Positions 52,776-63,100 are shown, counted from the stretch's first letter. The stretch: 64,000 nt of DNA from Planctomycetaceae bacterium (GCA_021732995.1 JAKFWA010000028.1:1-64000); one strand, 5' to 3'. The notes: a model not told the origin generated them from the sequence alone. Numbers and translations: made by a program.

Positions 52776-53957
52776 ATGGATCAAACCCGCACACTCATCT
52801 GCTGGCTGTTGGCTGTCGGAACGCTTTGCGGAGCGTTGCGGCCGGATGCGTGTCGTGCAGATGAACCTGACTCGAAGAAGTTGTTCAAAGTCGTTTTTCA
52901 GGCGGAATCAAAAGCTCAGATTACGACTGAAGCACGCGTGCTCATTAAGGCTCAGGACGGCGGCGTGCTGATTGAGGGTCGGGACGGTCGGATCTGGGGC
53001 GTGCCGCCAGAACGCCTGAAGACGCTGGAAGAACTGCAGCCTGACTACGAACCGCTGACGGCGGAAGAGTTGGGCAAGTCGCTTACCGAAGAACTGCAGG
53101 CGAACGGCGTGCCAGGAACTTTCGAGACGGTGACGACTCCGCATTATGTCATCGTCGCCAGCACGAGCCGCGTCTACGCCGAATGGTGCGGGCAGGTCCT
53201 CGAACGCTTGCTGAAGAGCTTCACTGATTTCTGGAAACAGCGAGGCCTTGAACTCACCGAGCCCGCGCGGCCCCTGCCCGTCATTGTGCTGGCGAATCAG
53301 CAGCAATTTGCGAATTTTGCGAAGGTGGACGGCAATCAGCTCTCGGCGAAAGGGCAGGGGTACTACTCGATCACGACGAATCGCATCGTGCTCTTTGATC
53401 TGACGACCGCGAAGGGGCAACCTGTTGTGCGGTCGCGCGATGACGTGATTAAGCGGTTGCGACTGGTTTCGGCCAACGTGGCGACTGTGGTCCATGAAGC
53501 GACGCATCAGATCTCGTTCAATACGGGATTGAACCGCCGGTATGCCGACAATCCGAGCTGGCTGACCGAGGGGCTCGCGATGTACTTCGAGGCCTCGGAT
53601 TTCCTCGATGACGACGTGGAGATTGGTCGGGTGAATGCCGTGCGTTTGAAACGCTGGCGGGATGCTCAGCGGGCGAAACGAACTAAGCCCATGCTGACGA
53701 TCATTCGCGACAACAAGCGGCTCAATCAGGCTGATTCCGCGATCGATGCCTATGCGGAGAGCTGGGCTCTTACTCATTTCCTGCTGACAACTCGCTCGGA
53801 TGAGTTCGCCGGCTACTGTCGGCAGATCGCGGACAAGCCGCTGCTGCCGTGGAACTCGCCGGATGAGCATCAGCAGGAGTTCGAAGCGGTCTTCGGTGAT
53901 GCGGGAAAGCTGGATGTTGAACTGCGTCAGTTTCTGCTGAAGCTGCCCGCAAAATAG
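52776..53957 (+). CDS. DUF1570 exported putative metalloprotease
   Basis: 393 residues with an N-terminal signal (LICWLLAVGTLCGALRPDAC). DUF1570, a planctomycete family, covers about 110-390. The zinc-binding HEATH motif is at 240-244 (VVHEATHQISFNTG) and a likely third ligand, E265, follows in WLTEGLAMYFE, the gluzincin pattern. That supports a zinc peptidase, but no activity is known for the family. Followed after 207 bp by lgt. Confidence 0.88.
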   Translation: MDQTRTLICWLLAVGTLCGALRPDACRADEPDSKKLFKVVFQAESKAQITTEARVLIKAQDGGVLIEGRDGRIWGVPPERLKTLEELQPDYEPLTAEELGKSLTEELQANGVPGTFETVTTPHYVIVASTSRVYAEWCGQVLERLLKSFTDFWKQRGLELTEPARPLPVIVLANQQQFANFAKVDGNQLSAKGQGYYSITTNRIVLFDLTTAKGQPVVRSRDDVIKRLRLVSANVATVVHEATHQISFNTGLNRRYADNPSWLTEGLAMYFEASDFLDDDVEIGRVNAVRLKRWRDAQRAKRTKPMLTIIRDNKRLNQADSAIDAYAESWALTHFLLTTRSDEFAGYCRQIADKPLLPWNSPDEHQQEFEAVFGDAGKLDVELRQFLLKLPAK

Positions 53958-54164
53958 GAAACCGGAATCGACTTCCACGCGCCGTTCGGTCTACAAGATT
54001 CGCGAAGGAACTGCGGCGGCGCTCCAATAGACGCGGGCGATTTGCCGTAAGCTCTGCGAGACATTGCTCATACGCCGTTCTCCGCGGCTCGATGAACGAT
54101 TGACCGACGTGCGGGCCACATCACGTTGAGGCTGCGCACCGAGTTCGGAATGGACCGAGGTGAT

Positions 54165-55229
54165 ATGCAACAGATTCTATTTGAAGTTCCGATCAAGGGG
54201 CCGTGGCATCTCGGCCCGCTGGGTGAAGTGCCGGGCTTCGGGTTCGGGATTGCTCTCCTGTTTTGGTGCTTGATTGGAGTTTACTCGCTGCGTCGCGAGT
54301 GGCTGACGCAGGGCGGTTTTAACTCCGAGTTCAAGCAGACCCTGAGCTTCGTTCTGGCGATTGCGCTAGGGATTGTCCTGCTACCCCGGTTCTCTCCCGT
54401 TGCGAGCGTCCCGATTTATGGGTACGGCGCCATGTTGGTCATCGGAACTTTGCTGTCGGGCTGGACTGCGGCGAGTCGCTCGCATCTGGTCGGAGTTGAT
54501 TCCAAGTTCTCGTGGGATCTGACCATTTGGTTGGTGCTCGTCGGTGTGCTCGGGTCGCGGTTGTTTTATTTGATTCAATATCGCGAGCGTGTGTTTGGCA
54601 ATTGCGATGGCCTGCTGGATTGCTTGAAGGCGGCGATCAATCTGACCGAGGGCGGGCTGGTTCTCTACGGTGGTTTGATTCTGGGTACATTCACCTACTT
54701 TGTGAGCTGCCGCATGCGTGGTCTGGATCCGGTCGATTACGGCGACGCTGTCGTTCCGGCGGTCTTCATTGGCGAAGCTTGCGGACGCATTGGCTGTCTT
54801 TTGAATGGTTGTTGCTACGGCGATCCCTGTTCGCTGCCGTGGGGAATTTCATTTCCGCATGCGAGCGTGCCGTGGTCGGCTCTGGTTCAGCGCGGCTTCC
54901 TGTTGCCGACGGCTGATGCGACGTTCCCGCTGCATCCGACTCAGATCTACAGCTCGATCAACGCGCTGGTTCTGGCTGCTGTGACTGCGGCTTACTACAA
55001 GTATCGAGCTGGGAATGGCTCGGTGTTGGCGGTGGCGATCATGGGATATGCGGTCTCCCGAAGCTGCATTGAAGTGCTGCGCGGCGACGAACTGGGCCAG
55101 TTCGGCACGGGGCTGACGATTTCTCAATTGGTCAGCATCGGTGTCTTCTGTGCCGGTGCAGCGCTGGCTTGGTGGAGTTGGAGACGTTCCGGAGGCCGAC
55201 TACCATCGCAGGTCTCGGCCGCGACGTAA
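54165..55229 (+). CDS. lgt: Prolipoprotein diacylglyceryl transferase
   Basis: 354 residues. Start at 54165 is chosen because GAGGTGAT directly precedes this ATG; longer starts exist. The enzyme transfers diacylglycerol from phosphatidylglycerol to the lipobox cysteine of prolipoproteins in the inner membrane. Seven or so membrane helices; the signature GRIGCLLNGCCYGDPC region holds the conserved R and N residues of the G-R-x-G-N-x(2)-N motif in variant form. The N-terminal ~90 residues with two extra helices are longer than in E. coli. Several lipoproteins in this window would be its substrates. Confidence 0.92.
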   Translation: MQQILFEVPIKGPWHLGPLGEVPGFGFGIALLFWCLIGVYSLRREWLTQGGFNSEFKQTLSFVLAIALGIVLLPRFSPVASVPIYGYGAMLVIGTLLSGWTAASRSHLVGVDSKFSWDLTIWLVLVGVLGSRLFYLIQYRERVFGNCDGLLDCLKAAINLTEGGLVLYGGLILGTFTYFVSCRMRGLDPVDYGDAVVPAVFIGEACGRIGCLLNGCCYGDPCSLPWGISFPHASVPWSALVQRGFLLPTADATFPLHPTQIYSSINALVLAAVTAAYYKYRAGNGSVLAVAIMGYAVSRSCIEVLRGDELGQFGTGLTISQLVSIGVFCAGAALAWWSWRRSGGRLPSQVSAAT

Positions 55230-55286
55230 GCGGTAAAAGAGTTACGCGAGGGAGTCTTCTGGTCCGACAGCACCGACGAAATACCC

Positions 55287-55871
55287 GTGAGCCAAGCCGA
55301 CGATCAGCAACTGATTCAAGAGTGTCTTGCGGGACAGACCGAAGCCTTCGGTCAGTTGGTGCTGCGCTATCAGGACCGTCTGTTTCACGCCATTTTGCTG
55401 ATGGTTGGCTCGCAGGACGACGCCCGTGATCTGGCTCAGGAAGCCTTCATTCACGCCTATCGCCGCCTGGATTCGTTTCGCGGAGATTCTGCTTTCTACA
55501 CTTGGCTGTTTCGCATCGCAGTGAATGCGACGATCAGCTTTCGACGCAAAGCCGCGCGGCAGAAGGCGTCGTCCGTTGAGACCGCTCGCGAGGCCACCGG
55601 GCAGGAACCGACCGATCAACGCGCCGATGTCAGCCCGTCGTTCCAACTGGAAACGAACGAGCAGCAGGCACTCGTGCAGCGAGCCCTCAAGGACTTGTCT
55701 GAAGAGTTCCGTATGGCGCTGGTGCTGACGGAGATCGAGGGTCGCTCTTACGAAGAGGCGGCCGAGATGTGTGACTGCCCGATTGGCACCATTCGCAGTC
55801 GAGTGCACCGCGCCCGCGCCGAATTGAAAGAGCGGTTGCGCATCCTGTTAAAGCCGGAGGAGCCTGAGTAG
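55287..55871 (+). CDS. ECF-type RNA polymerase sigma factor
   Basis: 194 residues from a GTG. Region 2 is seen in LVLRYQDRLFHAILLMVGSQ and DARDLAQEAFIHAYRRLDSF; region 4 in LVLTEIEGRSYEEAAEMCD and GTIRSRVHRARAELKERL. The region between them (~95-130) is the loose linker. No anti-sigma gene follows, which is common for planctomycete ECFs. The lipoprotein-like membrane gene is 62 bp downstream and may be cotranscribed. The lgt gene is 57 bp upstream on the same strand. Confidence 0.94.
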   Translation: MSQADDQQLIQECLAGQTEAFGQLVLRYQDRLFHAILLMVGSQDDARDLAQEAFIHAYRRLDSFRGDSAFYTWLFRIAVNATISFRRKAARQKASSVETAREATGQEPTDQRADVSPSFQLETNEQQALVQRALKDLSEEFRMALVLTEIEGRSYEEAAEMCDCPIGTIRSRVHRARAELKERLRILLKPEEPE

Positions 55872-55933
55872 AGTCCACAACAGAGTAGCGCATGGATGCA
55901 CCCATAGTGCCATTATCAAAACAAGGGGGTCGC

Positions 55934-56479
55934 ATGTCACTTCGCGTAGTGAAGTTTTGCGTCGTTGCGTTCTTGTTGATGTGCGTGACTGGGTGCACCC
56001 AGAAAGTCGCTGATGCGGGCACCGTTGTCTGCTCCTACCAGTGGTGGGTAGGCCCAGTGTCGCTTCTGGTTGGTGTCGGGCTGACGGCAGCCGGCTGGGC
56101 CAATCGCAAGGACGGAATCCGAGCCATCTTGTTTTTGGTAGTGGCTGCAGCCCTAACTGTCGGGTTCGCTCCGTTCGGATTCTTCGACAAAGTGGTGGTC
56201 GACAAAGATCACATGGAATCGCGGTGGGGACTCTGGTGTTACCCCACCACACATCATGTCCGCTTTGATGATGTCACCACGGTGCGTTTCACCAGTGAGG
56301 AGAGCACCGGGCGGCGCGGCCGCCGCAAGATTAACTACTACTACGAATTCAATTTGAAATCGGGTCAGATTGAAAAGGTGACGGCGGACAACTCGTTGAT
56401 GGAAGAGGCCGCTGGAGACCTGATCGCGCAGTTGCAGCAGCGAGGCATTCCGTTGATCAAGGCGATCGCGCACGAATGA
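55934..56479 (+). CDS. Unknown lipoprotein-like membrane protein
   Basis: 181 residues from the ATG at 55934, which has GGGGG six bases upstream. N-terminal signal with lipobox (LLMCVTGC), then two hydrophobic helices (GPVSLLVGVGLTAAGWA; IRAILFLVVAAALTVGFAPF). The rest (about 85-181) is beta-rich and includes TTHHVRFDDVTTVRF and NYYYEFNLKSGQIEKVT, like small plasma-membrane PH-like domains. Family not recognised. It follows the ECF sigma gene; a role as a sigma-factor sensor is only conjecture. Confidence 0.7.
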   Translation: MSLRVVKFCVVAFLLMCVTGCTQKVADAGTVVCSYQWWVGPVSLLVGVGLTAAGWANRKDGIRAILFLVVAAALTVGFAPFGFFDKVVVDKDHMESRWGLWCYPTTHHVRFDDVTTVRFTSEESTGRRGRRKINYYYEFNLKSGQIEKVTADNSLMEEAAGDLIAQLQQRGIPLIKAIAHE

Positions 56480-56622
56480 GAAGTCTGTGCTCAGGCTTTG
56501 TGGCGTGCCGGGTGAGCTGGCATGTGGCTTCAGCTTGAGGGACCTGCGCCTTAGATTCTGTGCAACGGGTTTGAGCCTGCACGGTTTCGTTCTCTGCGCC
56601 ATCTTCGGTGCCTGGAGGCTGC

Positions 56623-58011
56623 ATGTTCTCATGGCTGAAGTGCATGTTGAGTTGCTGGATCGCTCTGGCTGCCACCATCGTGTTGGCTGAGGTTCCCGCT
56701 GAACGGCAATCCGGGACGTTGCCCGATGGTTGGGCGGCGAAGTCTCCGCGCGAAGAGATTCGCCCCGAGTTTTCGTTCGCACTCGATAGCGGCCCCGGCA
56801 AGTCGGGTAGCTATGTCATTCGTCATGACGGCCGTAAGGGGCTCGATGGCTGGATTGAGAAGACCTTTCCCGTAGCGAGTGGTGAGTTCTATCGCTTTGC
56901 TGCTCAACGCAAGTTGACGGATGTGGCTTTGCCGCGACGTAGCGCGCTGGTGCGAGTCCTCTGGCAGAACGACGCTGGCAAAATGGTCTCCGCGACGGTG
57001 CCGGCCGAACAGGCTCAGGAACTCGGGCACGTTCCGACGGCGGAGCCCGAACATCCGGTTGACGGGCCGACTGGCGCTGATGGTTGGACGCCGGTCAGCG
57101 GTTTCTATCGCGCGCCTGAGAAGGCCACGCGCGCGGTTGTGGAACTACACCTGCAGTGGGCGCCGAACGGTCAAGTTGAATGGAGTGCCATTGAATTCAA
57201 AGAATCTGCTCCGCCCGCCAGTCGTAAGGTCCGATTAGCGACGATTCATCATCAGCCGACGGGCAAGTCTCCACGAGCGAATTGCGAGGAGTTTGCACCG
57301 TTCATCGCGGATGCTGCTCAGCAGAAGGCCGATCTTGTTGTGCTGGGCGAAACTGTGCCTTACGTCGGCGTGAAGCAACTGCCACATGAGAATGCCGAAC
57401 CGATTCCCGGTCCGACGACTGAGTATTTTGGAGGCTTGGCGAAGCAGCATCAGGTGCACATCGTTTTGAGCTTGTACGAACGATCCGACCATCTGGTTTA
57501 TAATTCGGCGGTGTTGCTGGGGTCGGATGGCAAGCTGATCGGCAAGTATCGCAAGGTCTGTCTGCCGCACGGTGAAGTCGAGAAGGGCGTTGCTCCCGGC
57601 GACGATTATCCAGTGTTTGATACCCAATTGGGGAAAGTCGGCTTGATGGTCTGCTACGACGGCTTCTTTCCGGAAGTCGCGCGTGAACTGGCCAATCGCG
57701 GTGCCGAAGTCATTGCCTGGCCAGTGTGGGGCTGCAATCCGCAACTTGCGAAGGCTAGGGCGTGTGAGAATCACGTCTACATCGTCAGCAGTACCTACAT
57801 GCAGCCGCAGCACGGCTGGATGCTGTCCGCAGTGTTTGATCAGACCGGCAAGCCGATCGCTCATGCGACCGCGAAAGACTCGGTTGTGGTGGCGGAAGTG
57901 GATCTCGGCCGGCCCTACATCGGCCCGTACAACCTGGGTGATTTCCGTTCGATGATCGATCGCCATCGCCCCGATCTAAGTCGAAAGGTGGAGACCTCAT
58001 CTCAACGCTGA
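56623..58011 (+). CDS. Carbon-nitrogen hydrolase (nitrilase family) with N-terminal domain
   Basis: 462 residues from the ATG at 56623 (GGAGG four bases upstream) with a signal peptide (LSCWIALAATIVLAE). A beta-sandwich-like N-terminal region (about 28-200) precedes the nitrilase domain (about 203-462). The catalytic triad is E243 (LGETVPYVG), K311 (GKYRKVCLP) and C344 (MVCYDGFFPE). These enzymes cleave C-N bonds of amides or nitriles; the substrate is unknown, and export suggests an extracytoplasmic amide. The carbohydrate-binding-like front end is unusual and may direct it to a glycan. Confidence 0.85.
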   Translation: MFSWLKCMLSCWIALAATIVLAEVPAERQSGTLPDGWAAKSPREEIRPEFSFALDSGPGKSGSYVIRHDGRKGLDGWIEKTFPVASGEFYRFAAQRKLTDVALPRRSALVRVLWQNDAGKMVSATVPAEQAQELGHVPTAEPEHPVDGPTGADGWTPVSGFYRAPEKATRAVVELHLQWAPNGQVEWSAIEFKESAPPASRKVRLATIHHQPTGKSPRANCEEFAPFIADAAQQKADLVVLGETVPYVGVKQLPHENAEPIPGPTTEYFGGLAKQHQVHIVLSLYERSDHLVYNSAVLLGSDGKLIGKYRKVCLPHGEVEKGVAPGDDYPVFDTQLGKVGLMVCYDGFFPEVARELANRGAEVIAWPVWGCNPQLAKARACENHVYIVSSTYMQPQHGWMLSAVFDQTGKPIAHATAKDSVVVAEVDLGRPYIGPYNLGDFRSMIDRHRPDLSRKVETSSQR

Positions 58012-58065
58012 AGAGTCGTTTACTGCCGCACGTCAAATGAGATCCTGATTCCCAAAAGGGAGTGC

Positions 58066-58398
58066 ATGCGACGACTGACGTTCAATCAATACGAGTTTGA
58101 CTCCAGTGATTCCGAGCAGTTCTTGGAGATCGCTGTGTCGACCGAGCAAGAACACTCGACAATCACTTCGTTTCTTCAAGCGTGTGGTGTATCGGCGCCT
58201 TCCGGAATAGCCCTGTCGCACCGTTGGGAGAAATGGCATTCTGTGACTGACAATATTCGCCGCTTTGGGCAGATTGAATTGCCGCACCCTGCGAAGCTGC
58301 AGTTTGCCCAATGGTTTCAAGACAGCTGGAATGAAGTCGAAGTTGCCTTCGCTTTTGATCATATTCTGATTTGGTATCACTGGGAGACGTCGGCATAG
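58066..58398 (+). CDS. Unknown small protein
   Basis: 110 residues. The ATG at 58066 has GGGAG three bases upstream, good evidence that it is real. The sequence (FLEIAVSTEQEHSTITSFLQ, and the tryptophan-rich end WFQDSWNEVEVAFAFDHILI) has no family I recognise and no signal or membrane helix. It lies between the nitrilase-type gene and the CocE hydrolase on the same strand. No function can be proposed. Confidence 0.7.
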   Translation: MRRLTFNQYEFDSSDSEQFLEIAVSTEQEHSTITSFLQACGVSAPSGIALSHRWEKWHSVTDNIRRFGQIELPHPAKLQFAQWFQDSWNEVEVAFAFDHILIWYHWETSA

Positions 58399-58485
58399 CG
58401 CCGCGCCCGGACTGCTGACGGTCTAAGACGGAATACTGAGATGTCGCCTGCTCTTCGGTGTTGTTCCCTCGACGAGGATTGCCAC

Positions 58486-60162
58486 ATGACGATTCGCTTG
58501 CGCGTTTGGTTGATCGTGCTGAGTGCTCTTTGGTTGCGACTCGGTCATTCCGCAGTATTCGCTGCGGATGACATTGATCTCGGCCCCATTCGCGAAGAGC
58601 ACGTGATGATTCCCATGCGGGATGGCGCGAAGCTGTCTGTGTATCTCTACTTCCCGAAGGGCGAGGGGCCGTGGCCGGTGTTGTTTGAGCAACGCTATGC
58701 GAGCTTGCGGGACGTTGGCACGCGGAAGCAATTGGCGAAACTAGCCGAAGGTGGCTACGTCATCGCTGGGGTGAACTTCCGTGGGACGCATCTCTCGGAA
58801 GGCCGTTACATGGGTTATCGCGGGCTGCAATGGGGGCCGTTGAGGGACGGGTATGATACCTGCGAGTGGCTGGGAACTCAGAAGTGGTCGACCGGCAAGG
58901 TCGGGACGTTCGGCAGTTCTCAGGGCGGGTATGCGCAGAATTACCTGGCGGTTACTCAGCCTCCGCACCTGGTCGCTCAGTATATGATTGATACTGGCCT
59001 CAGTCTGTACCAGGAAGGCTACAGGATCGGTGGCACGACGCGGCCAATTCGCTTTCAGCAGATGGCTGATGTCTGTCGCGACAAGGCTGATAATCGCAAG
59101 CTGCTTGAAGAGTGGTATCAACATCCCAACTATGATGATTACTGGCGCGACGAGGATGCGTCTCTGCACTTCGACAAGATGAACGTGCCGTGCTTCACCA
59201 TCGGCAGTTGGTACGACTTTATGTGCGTTGGTTCGGTGCAGAGCTATATCGGTCGTCAGCATCGAGGCGGCACGAACTCGCGAGGTCGGCAGCAGTTGCT
59301 GATCGGACCGTGGTTGCATGGCCGCTTCAACAAGGTCGCGAAAGTCGGCCAGTTGAACTATCCGGACAATGCCAACTTCGACGCTCCGGCCCACATGCTG
59401 CGGTGGTTTGATCATTATTTGAAGGGGGCTGCCAACGGTGTCGAGAAAGACCCGACTGTCCGGTATTACGTGATGGGAGCGGTTGGTGAGGATGGTGCGC
59501 CGGGCAATGAATGGCGAACCGCTCAGGACTGGCCTCTGAAAACGACGGATCGTGCTTACTATTTGTCTGCCGAAAAGAACCTGAATTTGAGCGCTCCGAC
59601 GGCCGCTGAATCTGCGACCACGTTTCTGGCGGACCCCTTCAAGCCGGCGGAGATTCCGGCGAAAGGTTTCCCGGGGGCTCAGGATGCCCGGCCATTCGAG
59701 CAGCAGGCTGAAGTTCGTACGTTTACGACCGAAGCCCTGCCCGAGGCGGTCGAGTGGACCGGGAATGTTCGCGCTGAATTATTTGTATCATCGACGGCGC
59801 GGGATACCGACTTCTTCGTGCGAGTAAGTGATGTGTACCCAGACGGTCGCTCGATTCTGATCGTCGACATGATCCGCCGCGCGCGCTATCGCGACGGCTA
59901 CGAATCCGAAAAGCTGCTCACGCCGGGCAAGGTCGAAAAGATTGCGTTCGATGTGGGCTGGCTCAGCCAGATCTTCAATAAAGGTCATCGTATTCGAGTG
60001 ACCGTGGCCAGCACGGGGGCTCCATTCTACGAGTCCAATCCCAATACCGGTGAAGCTCTGACGATCGATCCGCCGGAACGGCAAGTGGTGGCGAAGAACA
60101 CGGTCTATCATCAGGCCGGTCTCGCTTCCCGAGTTCTGGCACCGATACCTGTCAGCAAGTGA
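58486..60162 (+). CDS. CocE/NonD family hydrolase
   Basis: 558 residues from the ATG at 58486 (GAGG nine bases upstream), signal peptide MTIRLRVWLIVLSALWLRLG. The alpha/beta hydrolase core has the nucleophile S145 in GTFGSSQGGYAQN, and the later PX-peptidase C-terminal jelly roll (VEWTGNVRAELFVSSTARDT, RIRVTVASTGAPFYESNPN) is present. Relatives are cocaine esterase, alpha-amino acid ester hydrolases and X-Pro dipeptidyl peptidase S15. Substrate unknown. Convergent with glnE. Confidence 0.92.
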   Translation: MTIRLRVWLIVLSALWLRLGHSAVFAADDIDLGPIREEHVMIPMRDGAKLSVYLYFPKGEGPWPVLFEQRYASLRDVGTRKQLAKLAEGGYVIAGVNFRGTHLSEGRYMGYRGLQWGPLRDGYDTCEWLGTQKWSTGKVGTFGSSQGGYAQNYLAVTQPPHLVAQYMIDTGLSLYQEGYRIGGTTRPIRFQQMADVCRDKADNRKLLEEWYQHPNYDDYWRDEDASLHFDKMNVPCFTIGSWYDFMCVGSVQSYIGRQHRGGTNSRGRQQLLIGPWLHGRFNKVAKVGQLNYPDNANFDAPAHMLRWFDHYLKGAANGVEKDPTVRYYVMGAVGEDGAPGNEWRTAQDWPLKTTDRAYYLSAEKNLNLSAPTAAESATTFLADPFKPAEIPAKGFPGAQDARPFEQQAEVRTFTTEALPEAVEWTGNVRAELFVSSTARDTDFFVRVSDVYPDGRSILIVDMIRRARYRDGYESEKLLTPGKVEKIAFDVGWLSQIFNKGHRIRVTVASTGAPFYESNPNTGEALTIDPPERQVVAKNTVYHQAGLASRVLAPIPVSK

Positions 60163-60178
60163 AGGGTCTCGGTGTCGC

Positions 60179-63100
60179 TTACGGCAGGCGTTTTTCGATT
60201 TGTCGAGACGTTGTCAGTACGTCGGCTGCGGTCCGGTCGAGGTCTGTTTTGAGGGCAGTCAGATTTGCTTCGTACCCCAGGCGCCGCGCCAGGTAGATGA
60301 ACTCGACGCTGTCGGCATCGGGGATGGTTAGATCGCCCGCGTCGCCGCGTACCATCCGCAGGGCGTTGATCAGTCGGCGAAAGAACTTGTACGCCCGATG
60401 CAGCGTTTCATGTTCTTCGTAGGAAAGAATGCCAGTGTCGTGCAGAGCGGAGAGGGCTTTGGCGGTGTTGGTTTCGCGTAACTGGGGACAGTCTGATCCA
60501 AACGTGATCTGCAGTGCCTGCACGAGATATTCGCAATCAACCAGCGCGCCGGGACTGAGCTTGGCATTCAGAGTTCCGGCCTTGATCAACTGGCGGCACT
60601 GACGCTCACGCATGGCGTGCATGGCTGCGAGATCAAATCGCTGACCGGCATAAATCAGTCGATCGCGGACCTGTGCGAGATGTGCTCCCAATTGGGGATC
60701 ACCCGCGATGGCTCGCAATTTGACGAGCGCCTGCCGCTCGTAGGGCCACGCGGCGCCGGTTGGGGCGAAGTACGACTCAAACGATTCCACAGAAACCGCC
60801 AGCGGGCCTGCATTGCCGAACGGTCGCAAGCGAAGGTCAAGTTCAAACGTGCCTTTGCGCTTGGCTTCCAGCTTATGAGTGAAGGCTTCAATCAGCTTCG
60901 TGAAGAACTCGACCGGCTGCATACTCGCCTTAGGCACTCGACTGCCTTCTGCGAACACGACGTGACTCAAGGGCGATTCCTGTTGTTCCAACGGAGGCTG
61001 TGAGGCATCACGCGGTCCATACACAAACATCAGTTCGATGTCGGAAGCGAAGCCGAGTTCCCGCCCGCCTGCCTTTCCCAAAGCAAGCACAGCCATGACC
61101 GCTTCTGTCTGTCCGCTATCAGTTTCAAAGACTGGCGGCTTGTAGCGTGTCAGTAATTCGGCGCGGCAGAGTTCGTAGGTGCCTTCGACGACTACTTCGG
61201 CGACGTCGGTGAGTTCCTCGGCGAAATCATTGAATTCACGGACCTTGCCGACGATGTGCCGCATGTCGACGCGGAACATCTCGCGGTCTTTGAATGCATT
61301 GAGTCGGCGCTGTTGATCGGCTCGATCGGTGGCATTGTGCAGTTCGGTCACGAGTTCGCGGCTGAGTTGTTCTTTGGTTTTTCGCTCGTTGAGCCGTTCC
61401 ACATCGCGCACAACGGGAAACAGGTTGTCGTGTTGTAGGCGCAGGAAGTCATCCCACAGGAAGTCGCTGACGCCCAGCAGTTGGGCCAGTGCTTCCAGGA
61501 CGTCGCTGCGATCGAGCGACGCCAGATCCTTGATCCACTGCGGCTGAGAAAAGAATCGCTCGGCGAGCTGGCCAAAGTGCTGCAACGCATGCTCGGGATT
61601 GGGAGATCGCGGCAGCAGGTGGATGAAGTGCTTGATCAAAACAATGGACGCGCGCAGGCGGGCCTGTTCATCGGCGTCGGTGATCTTGCCGCCTTGCGGG
61701 CCGGCGATGAAGAGCGTGTCGACAACGCGGTTGCCGAGCGACCCTACGATGACTCGCTGAATGTCGATGCCGAACATCGACAGGGCATTGGTCAGCTCGT
61801 AGAGAAAGCCGGGCGTGTCATCGGCGCTGATGTGCAAGACCGTGTATTTTGGGGATTGGTCGTTGCGAATATCGATATCGATGGGCAGCAGGGTGCTGGG
61901 GCTGGCGGTCATGTCCCGAAACGCGCCTGCCACGCGATTGGCCACGATGCCTTGAGCTTCACGCAGCTTGCCACTCGCGCAGATCTTCATCAGATAGGTG
62001 AGATCGTTGCGATATCGAGTCCACACTTCCTTATCTGGAACGAGTGATTCCGGCGGTTTCAGCGTGAACACGTTCACGAATTTCTTGAACGCTTTGCCTG
62101 GCTTCTTGGGTGCGTTGGCATCGGCTGAGTCACCAATCGGTTTGGTTTCACGCAGAGACTCATCAACCTGCTCGGCGGTGAAAACATTGCCGTGCACGAT
62201 GTCGAAGCCGTACACAAACAGCAGGCCGCACATCAGGCCCAGATCACCTTTCTGATCGATGCCGCAGACAGTCAATTGAAGGCGTCCGCCCGGAGCGATC
62301 ACAGACTCGAGTTCGATGGGAGATTCGTGGGTCAGCTTGTCGAGCAGCCTGCCGTGACGCTGAATTTCCTCCGTCGAGAAAACTTTGTGATAGGACCGCT
62401 CCATCACGTCCGCGTGCCGCGGCAGGCGAGGCACATCGGACACCGGCGCGTCGGTTGGTCGAGCTGCGTTTGGGTCGAACTCAATGTAGTTCTCGTAGAT
62501 CCTGCGAACGTCGGTGCAGTGTTGTTTGTAGGCATCCAGAAACGCGGCACCACTCGGGAAGTCCAACCGTCGAGCCAGGTAGGACAGCTCGCGTTCATCC
62601 TGGGGTAGGGAATGTTCCTGCTTGTAGTGCATCAACTGCAGCGCGTGCTCGATGGTTCGAAACAGCACGTAAGCGGCGGTCAGACGCCGATACTCTCCCG
62701 GTAGCACCAGATCGAAATCGGCCAGCCGAATCAGACCGTCCAGCGTGCCGCGGCTGTGGACTGACTTCTGATCTCGACCGTGCTTGATCTGGAGGAACTG
62801 AGTGACAAACTCGATGTCACGAATCGAGCCTTGGCCTGATTTAACCTCGCCAAACATCCGCCCCTTTTTGGCGAGCTCAACTTCGATCTTGCGCTTCATC
62901 TCATAGATGTTGCTTCTGGCCGCATCGATCGGAACGCCGTAGATGACCGGTTCGACGGACTTCAGAAACTCGAACCCCATGCGCAGGTTGCCGGCGATTG
63001 GCCGGGCTTTCAGCAGCGCCTGCTTTTCCCATAGCGCGGCGTGCTGATGCAGGTATTCGAGGTATGCGTCTACGGTGCAGACCAGCGGGCCAGAACGTCC

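Noticed and set aside
52908-53978. 356-codon minus-strand open frame
   Set aside because: Opposite to the DUF1570 gene, whose HEATH motif and signal peptide make it the real one.
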